From Clostridia bacterium (GTDB taxonomy: Bacteria; Bacillota; Clostridia; Christensenellales; Borkfalkiaceae): a stretch of DNA of 64,000 nucleotides. Both the position numbers and the translations under genes were made by a program. Positions 60,659 to 64,000 of the stretch are shown one piece after another. The stretch covers positions 74,988 to 138,987 of the forward strand of contig CAAGJM010000027.1 in assembly GCA_900770185.1 (NCBI GenBank), written 5' to 3'. The notes below the pieces were generated by a model. That model was not told the DNA's origin, did not search any database, and worked only from the letters and a program-made list of their open reading frames with translations. How positions within the stretch are numbered: the stretch's first letter is position 1; each line of letters starts with the position of its first letter.

Positions 60659-61630
60659 ATGAAACAAATACCCGAATATTTTAACGAACAATTAAAGACG
60701 CAAACGACAAAAATAAACGCGCTTAAAAAAGACGCGGCTTTTTTCTACGTAACGGACCTTCACGTACACGATAACGCATTCGTATCCGTGCCGCTTATAA
60801 AGCGCGTGGCTAAACTTACGGGCGTTGATAAACTTATAAGCGGCGGCGATTACGCCTACGCTTTCGGAACCGACAAAGAGTGCATTGACGACACGATAAA
60901 TTCGCTTAAATATTTAAGCGAAGTAAAACCCGAAGTTAAATTTTACTCCGTCCGCGGCAATCACGACATAACCGTCCGCCACACAAGGACTTCCGAAACG
61001 GGTTACACTCACCCCAAAACCGAAACCGATAAAATTATTTTAAGCGAAAATTCGCCCGCCACCGCCATGATGCCGAACGAAAGCTGCTATTTTGTGGACG
61101 ACGAAAGCGAAAAAATGAGATACGTCGTTATAAACACAAGCGACACGCAAAGCGACGATAAAGGGAAGTTTTGGGGAGTAAATTACAGCGTTAGCGAGGC
61201 TCAAGTAAAGTGGCTTGCCGAAAACGCTTTTAAGTTCAAAAACGGCGGCGAAGGTTGGGGGATATTAGTATTCGGTCACACCCCCGTTTCTTCGCTTATC
61301 GAAGAGCCGTACGATATGATGAAGGACATAAACGACCTGCTTATAGCCGTTAAAAACAAGCAAAAGTGCGCCTTCGGAGATTTTAGCGACCTTAAAGCCG
61401 AACTTATCGCCTATATTCACGGGCACATTCACTTCGATAAAAGCGTTGTTGACGGCGGCGTTCTGCACGTTTCCGTCGGACCCGACGCATACTATAACGA
61501 CGATATTTATAAACGCGTCAAAGGAACGGTCACCGAAACGCTGTTCAGCGTGTTCTCGGTCGATAAGTCGGCGCGCAAACTCTACGAAACCCGCTTCGGC
61601 GCAGGCGAAGACCACGAGTACGATTATTAA
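60659..61630 (+). CDS. Calcineurin-like metallophosphoesterase
   Basis: 323 residues without a signal peptide. The dimetal-site motifs are in order: VTDLHVHD (DxH, near residue 31), ISGGDYAYA (GD), VRGNHDIT (GNHD), VFGHTPVS, and YIHGHIHFD (GHxH). These define a metallophosphoesterase acting on phosphodiesters or monoesters; the substrate cannot be predicted. AGGA precedes the ATG. It follows a 218-bp gap and is read in the same direction as the surface protein. Confidence 0.88.
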   Translation: MKQIPEYFNEQLKTQTTKINALKKDAAFFYVTDLHVHDNAFVSVPLIKRVAKLTGVDKLISGGDYAYAFGTDKECIDDTINSLKYLSEVKPEVKFYSVRGNHDITVRHTRTSETGYTHPKTETDKIILSENSPATAMMPNESCYFVDDESEKMRYVVINTSDTQSDDKGKFWGVNYSVSEAQVKWLAENAFKFKNGGEGWGILVFGHTPVSSLIEEPYDMMKDINDLLIAVKNKQKCAFGDFSDLKAELIAYIHGHIHFDKSVVDGGVLHVSVGPDAYYNDDIYKRVKGTVTETLFSVFSVDKSARKLYETRFGAGEDHEYDY

Positions 61631-61670
61631 ATAATAAGCGATACGGAATACTTCCCTAAATTTAAACTTA

Positions 61671-61704
61671 AAAACAGCGTTAGGCATAACCTAACGCTGT
61701 TTTT
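61671..61704. terminator. Bidirectional terminator between phosphoesterase and XRE gene
   Basis: AAAACAGCGTTAGG / CCTAACGCTGTTTT stem with a 5-nt loop; T-runs on both strands; between converging genes. Confidence 0.9.
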
Positions 61705-62003
61705 TATTTTTTAATAAACTCAATAATGTTTTTCTTTTTATCCGCAGGTAAACTTTCGATTATCGCTTTTAATTCGCCGTTAATTTCGTAATCGCGAATA
61801 TCGGAAGAGAAAAACCTTTCGATTGAAAAGTTGCAAATTTCTAAAATTTGCAGCAGTTTTTCAACCGTCAGAACTATCCTGCCGCTTTCGAGTTGAGCAA
61901 CGTATTGCGGACTCATACCCATTCTAAGGCTGACTTCTCTTGCCGATAACCCTGCCAAGTTCCTAACGTAACCTATTCTCGATAAAACTTCTTTAATATC
62001 CAT
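61704..62003 (-). CDS. XRE-family helix-turn-helix regulator
   Basis: 99 residues. Helix-turn-helix near residues 10-65 (LAGLSAREVSLRMGMSPQYV, then AQLESGRIVLTVEKLLQILE), with a short C-terminal helical part. Cro/C1-like DNA-binding protein of the kind found beside phage, plasmid or defence genes and also as host regulators. It is divergent from the SLOG-like gene across 222 bp of AT-rich DNA that contains an extended -10 promoter, so it may repress that gene and itself. Confidence 0.85.
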   Translation of the reverse strand: MDIKEVLSRIGYVRNLAGLSAREVSLRMGMSPQYVAQLESGRIVLTVEKLLQILEICNFSIERFFSSDIRDYEINGELKAIIESLPADKKKNIIEFIKK

Positions 62004-62171
62004 CGCAAACCTAAATAAATTTAAACTTTAATGCAAGAAGCACAAGGTTTAACACTAATTATGCTCGCTTCCTACAATTTTATTATATGTTATTGATTTA
62101 ATCGTCACAAAACCTGTAACACATAAACTTTTAATTAAATAGCAATTTTGAATACTTACAAACATAAACTA

Positions 62172-62180
62172 TGCTATAAT
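62172..62180 (+). promoter_or_regulatory. Extended -10 promoter of the SLOG-like gene
   Basis: TGCTATAAT at 62172-62180 (TGn plus TATAAT), 45 bp before ATG 62226. The -35 is poor, as expected for extended -10 promoters. Confidence 0.6.
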
Positions 62181-62225
62181 GTTTAGTAAGAGTATTCATT
62201 ATTTAATATTTAAAGGATTTTTGTT

Positions 62226-62696
62226 ATGGAAAAACATAAAAAGTGTGCTATTTTTGGGCATAGAACAATAGAAGTGACGAATGAATTAAAAGCAATAATT
62301 ACCGATACTTTAAAAAACATGATAGAAAAAGAATTTATTTTTGACTTTTATTTCGGCGGATTTGGAGAATTTGATAATTTATGTTGGCAAATAGTTAGTA
62401 ATTTAAGAAAAAGTAATACTTGTGTACGCAGAATTTTTTGTTTACTCGACCCAAAACATAAAAATCCGCTAAAACGCCCAAAGTGGCTGAATTCGGGCGA
62501 TTATGAGGAATTTATATATTTCGACTTAGATTGCGACTATTGGTATACTCGAATTTACTATCGGAATTGTGAAATTATAAACCACAGCGACTATATAATT
62601 TTTTATGTAAAAAACAATTATGGCGGCGCATATAAAGCCATGCAATACGCAATAAAACGAAATAAACCATTTGTAAATATCGCAATTTTAAATTAA
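62226..62696 (+). CDS. SLOG-superfamily-like (DUF1273-type) protein
   Basis: 156 residues with a Rossmann-like start CAIFGHRTIEVTNELK, a central GGFGEFDNLC segment and a C-terminal NYGGAYKAMQYAIKRNKPFV, a pattern of SLOG/DUF1273 proteins that bind nucleotide-derived ligands. AAAGGA precedes the ATG. Codons are much more AT-rich than in surrounding genes, a sign of recent acquisition. Paired with a divergent XRE regulator. Function unknown; some SLOG proteins act in phage defence or stress signalling. Confidence 0.65.
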   Translation: MEKHKKCAIFGHRTIEVTNELKAIITDTLKNMIEKEFIFDFYFGGFGEFDNLCWQIVSNLRKSNTCVRRIFCLLDPKHKNPLKRPKWLNSGDYEEFIYFDLDCDYWYTRIYYRNCEIINHSDYIIFYVKNNYGGAYKAMQYAIKRNKPFVNIAILN

Positions 62697-62700
62697 AACA

Positions 62701-62727
62701 AAAAACGCAGATTTAATCTGCGTTTTT
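62701..62727. terminator. Bidirectional terminator after the SLOG-like gene
   Basis: AAAAACGCAGATT / AATCTGCGTTTTT hairpin with T-runs on both sides, between converging genes. Confidence 0.88.
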
Positions 62728-62768
62728 TGTTGTTTTGGTTTTATAAAACGAACAATGAACGATTAGCC

Positions 62769-63761
62769 TTATAAATAAAAGGTTTCGCTGTTTTTCCAAG
62801 AACAATGGTCGCAAGCGGTGCATTTGCCCGCTTCGACGCCGCGCCGATATTTTTCGGCTGTGTCGGAATTAAAAATATCGATTAAGTCGCCGTTTTTAAT
62901 GTTGCCGGCGGAAAAATCGAAAAAGTCGGTACAGAACAAAACGTTGCCGTTCCAGGCGATATGCGCGTGCTTATTCGGCCCGTAACAACACCTGTTTTTA
63001 ACCACGCCTTGCGCGTTATGCTCGACCTTAACTTTAAATTTACTAAAATCCAATAACGACAAATCGGGCGCGACGTAACCTTCGTCAACGTAGCCGTAAA
63101 CGGAAACAGACGGCAAATTAAACGCTTCTTTAAGCCATTTTGCGTATTCGTCCGCTTCGCTTTTTTTAAGGGCAATTCTATCCTGCAAAATAAGTTTTTC
63201 AACGTGGCAATTAGACAAATCGTCGGTAAACTTGACCAAATCTTTAACGGTCGCGTCGCTCGTCACGCTCATAACGCGAATTTTGACTTTTTTGCTGTCG
63301 ACAAGATGCAAATTAGATAAAACTTTATCGTAAACGCCTTTGCCGCGGATTGCGTCGTGCGTTTCCCTGTAACCGTCAAGCGACACGTATAATACGCTTA
63401 CCGCGCCGTTTATAACGCCGATATGCTCGTTTAACAAAACGCCGTTCGTAACCATGCCGATTTTAAAACCGTTCGCTTTTAAATATAACGCAAGTTCGTC
63501 GAATATCGGCGACACGAGCGGCTCTCCGCCCCAAAGCATAATATCGGGGAGTTTACCGACTTTTGCGCCGTATCTTTTAATGCTTTCAACAACTTTTTTC
63601 CATTCGGCAAGGGTAACGAGGGTTCCTTTGTCGTCGGCAAAAAAACCCTTCTTTCCCCACTGCCCGCAAAACCAGCAGCGAAGATTGCAATTTTTAGTTA
63701 TCTGAAAGTGAACGAGTTCAAGCATTTTAAAGTTGAAGTTTTTTATTTTTAAACCAGCCAA
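62769..63761 (-). CDS. Radical SAM protein with SPASM-type cluster domain
   Basis: 330 residues. The radical SAM cluster motif CNLRCWFC lies near residues 25-32, followed by the GGEP motif in MLWGGEPLVSP near 93 and SLDGYRETHDAIRG near 150. The C-terminal cysteines in RCCYGPNKH, VLFCTDFF and CTACDHC form a SPASM-type auxiliary cluster site. Such enzymes modify peptides or carbohydrates; no precursor peptide was found nearby. The start is TTG 63761 by open frame, but ATG 63725 is also possible; neither has a good ribosome site. Confidence 0.85.
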   Translation of the reverse strand: MAGLKIKNFNFKMLELVHFQITKNCNLRCWFCGQWGKKGFFADDKGTLVTLAEWKKVVESIKRYGAKVGKLPDIMLWGGEPLVSPIFDELALYLKANGFKIGMVTNGVLLNEHIGVINGAVSVLYVSLDGYRETHDAIRGKGVYDKVLSNLHLVDSKKVKIRVMSVTSDATVKDLVKFTDDLSNCHVEKLILQDRIALKKSEADEYAKWLKEAFNLPSVSVYGYVDEGYVAPDLSLLDFSKFKVKVEHNAQGVVKNRCCYGPNKHAHIAWNGNVLFCTDFFDFSAGNIKNGDLIDIFNSDTAEKYRRGVEAGKCTACDHCSWKNSETFYL

Positions 63762-64000
63762 TCCCCATTTAATTCCCCCTTTAATAAGGGGGACAAGGTG
63801 CGAGCGCGTTTAAGCCTGCTGTCGCTTACGCGAGATTCTTCGCTGACGCACGGAATGACAAAGTAAAAGCGTGTTTAACAGGCGGCGGGAGCAAGCCCCC
63901 GCCCTACTTTACGTTTGCGGCGTTAATAAAGTTCGCCCGTATTTAAGCCTGCTGTCGCTTACGCGAGATTCTTCGCTTCGCTTAGAATGACAAAGTAAAA
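63762..64000. repeat. Dispersed repeats at the right edge
   Basis: Contains CCCCCTTTAATAAGGGGGAC (63774-63800 region), two TTACGCGAGATTCTTCGCT copies (about 63828-63866 and 63957-63990), and GGCGGGAGCAAGCCCCCGCC near 63880-63903. No gene is visible before the window ends. Confidence 0.55.

Overview
The window looks like a piece of a bacterial chromosome from an uncultured Clostridia-type Firmicute of low to moderate GC. The evidence is the mraZ-rsmH-ftsL-ftsI order, meso-DAP-type MurE, strong AGGAGG ribosome sites, the DUF4364 and TSCPD genes, an HPr-like protein, a YesM/YesN two-component pair and an ANTAR regulator. A Christensenellales/Borkfalkia-like gut lineage would fit, but this is a guess. 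No rRNA, tRNA, CRISPR array, transposase or integrase was seen.

Layout. 1-3.5 kb (minus): murE-mraY-murD, with murD cut by the window edge. 4.0-8.3 kb (minus): purB-purA-guaA. 8.5-15.9 kb (minus): a three-gene split glutamate synthase, then a short type I glutamine synthetase, an ANTAR regulator and pyrG. 16.5-22.3 kb (plus): ilvE, panE, type III glutamine synthetase and asnB. These divergent units form a nitrogen-assimilation island. Both start from near-consensus promoters that run at once into terminator hairpins sharing GGCAAMGGCGTC, so attenuation control is likely. 22.4-24.6 kb: an ECF-type S component and a C-terminally short MocR-like regulator. 24.7-33.0 kb (minus): yesN-yesM-binding-protein followed by mglBAC, a sugar-sensing and uptake locus. 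33.2-38.0 kb (minus): murI and mraZ-rsmH-ftsL-ftsI, the other half of the division/cell-wall cluster, about 30 kb from murE. 38.4-45.0 kb: rpsT, a class I lysyl-tRNA synthetase fused to a tRNA-binding domain, a cytidylate-kinase-like protein, a ROK glucokinase, an unknown protein, an HPr-like/DUF4364/TSCPD trio and a membrane protein.

46.4-56.1 kb (minus) is a compact tailed-phage head module in the order of P22-like podoviruses: large terminase, small proteins, portal, scaffold, major capsid, connector, a 475-residue propeller/hub-like protein, a beta-rich protein and a coiled-coil protein. No integrase, lysis, replication or tail-fibre genes are visible. Two of its genes have excellent ribosome sites but no ATG, GTG or TTG at the expected start (ATT and ATA instead). 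It is flanked by two membrane-anchored surface proteins and a small predicted regulator with a LexA-like box upstream. The right end holds a metallophosphoesterase, a divergent XRE-regulator/SLOG-like pair in AT-rich DNA, and a radical SAM/SPASM protein.

The least explained feature is a dispersed family of about 155-bp imperfect palindromes with a conserved core (CCGAAA..GTACTT...GTAC). I count six copies: two single elements beside gene 3' ends (gltB2 and lysS), and two head-to-head pairs that form giant nested inverted repeats of about 285-293 bp upstream of murI and beside the phage module. Several shorter intergenic repeat families also occur.
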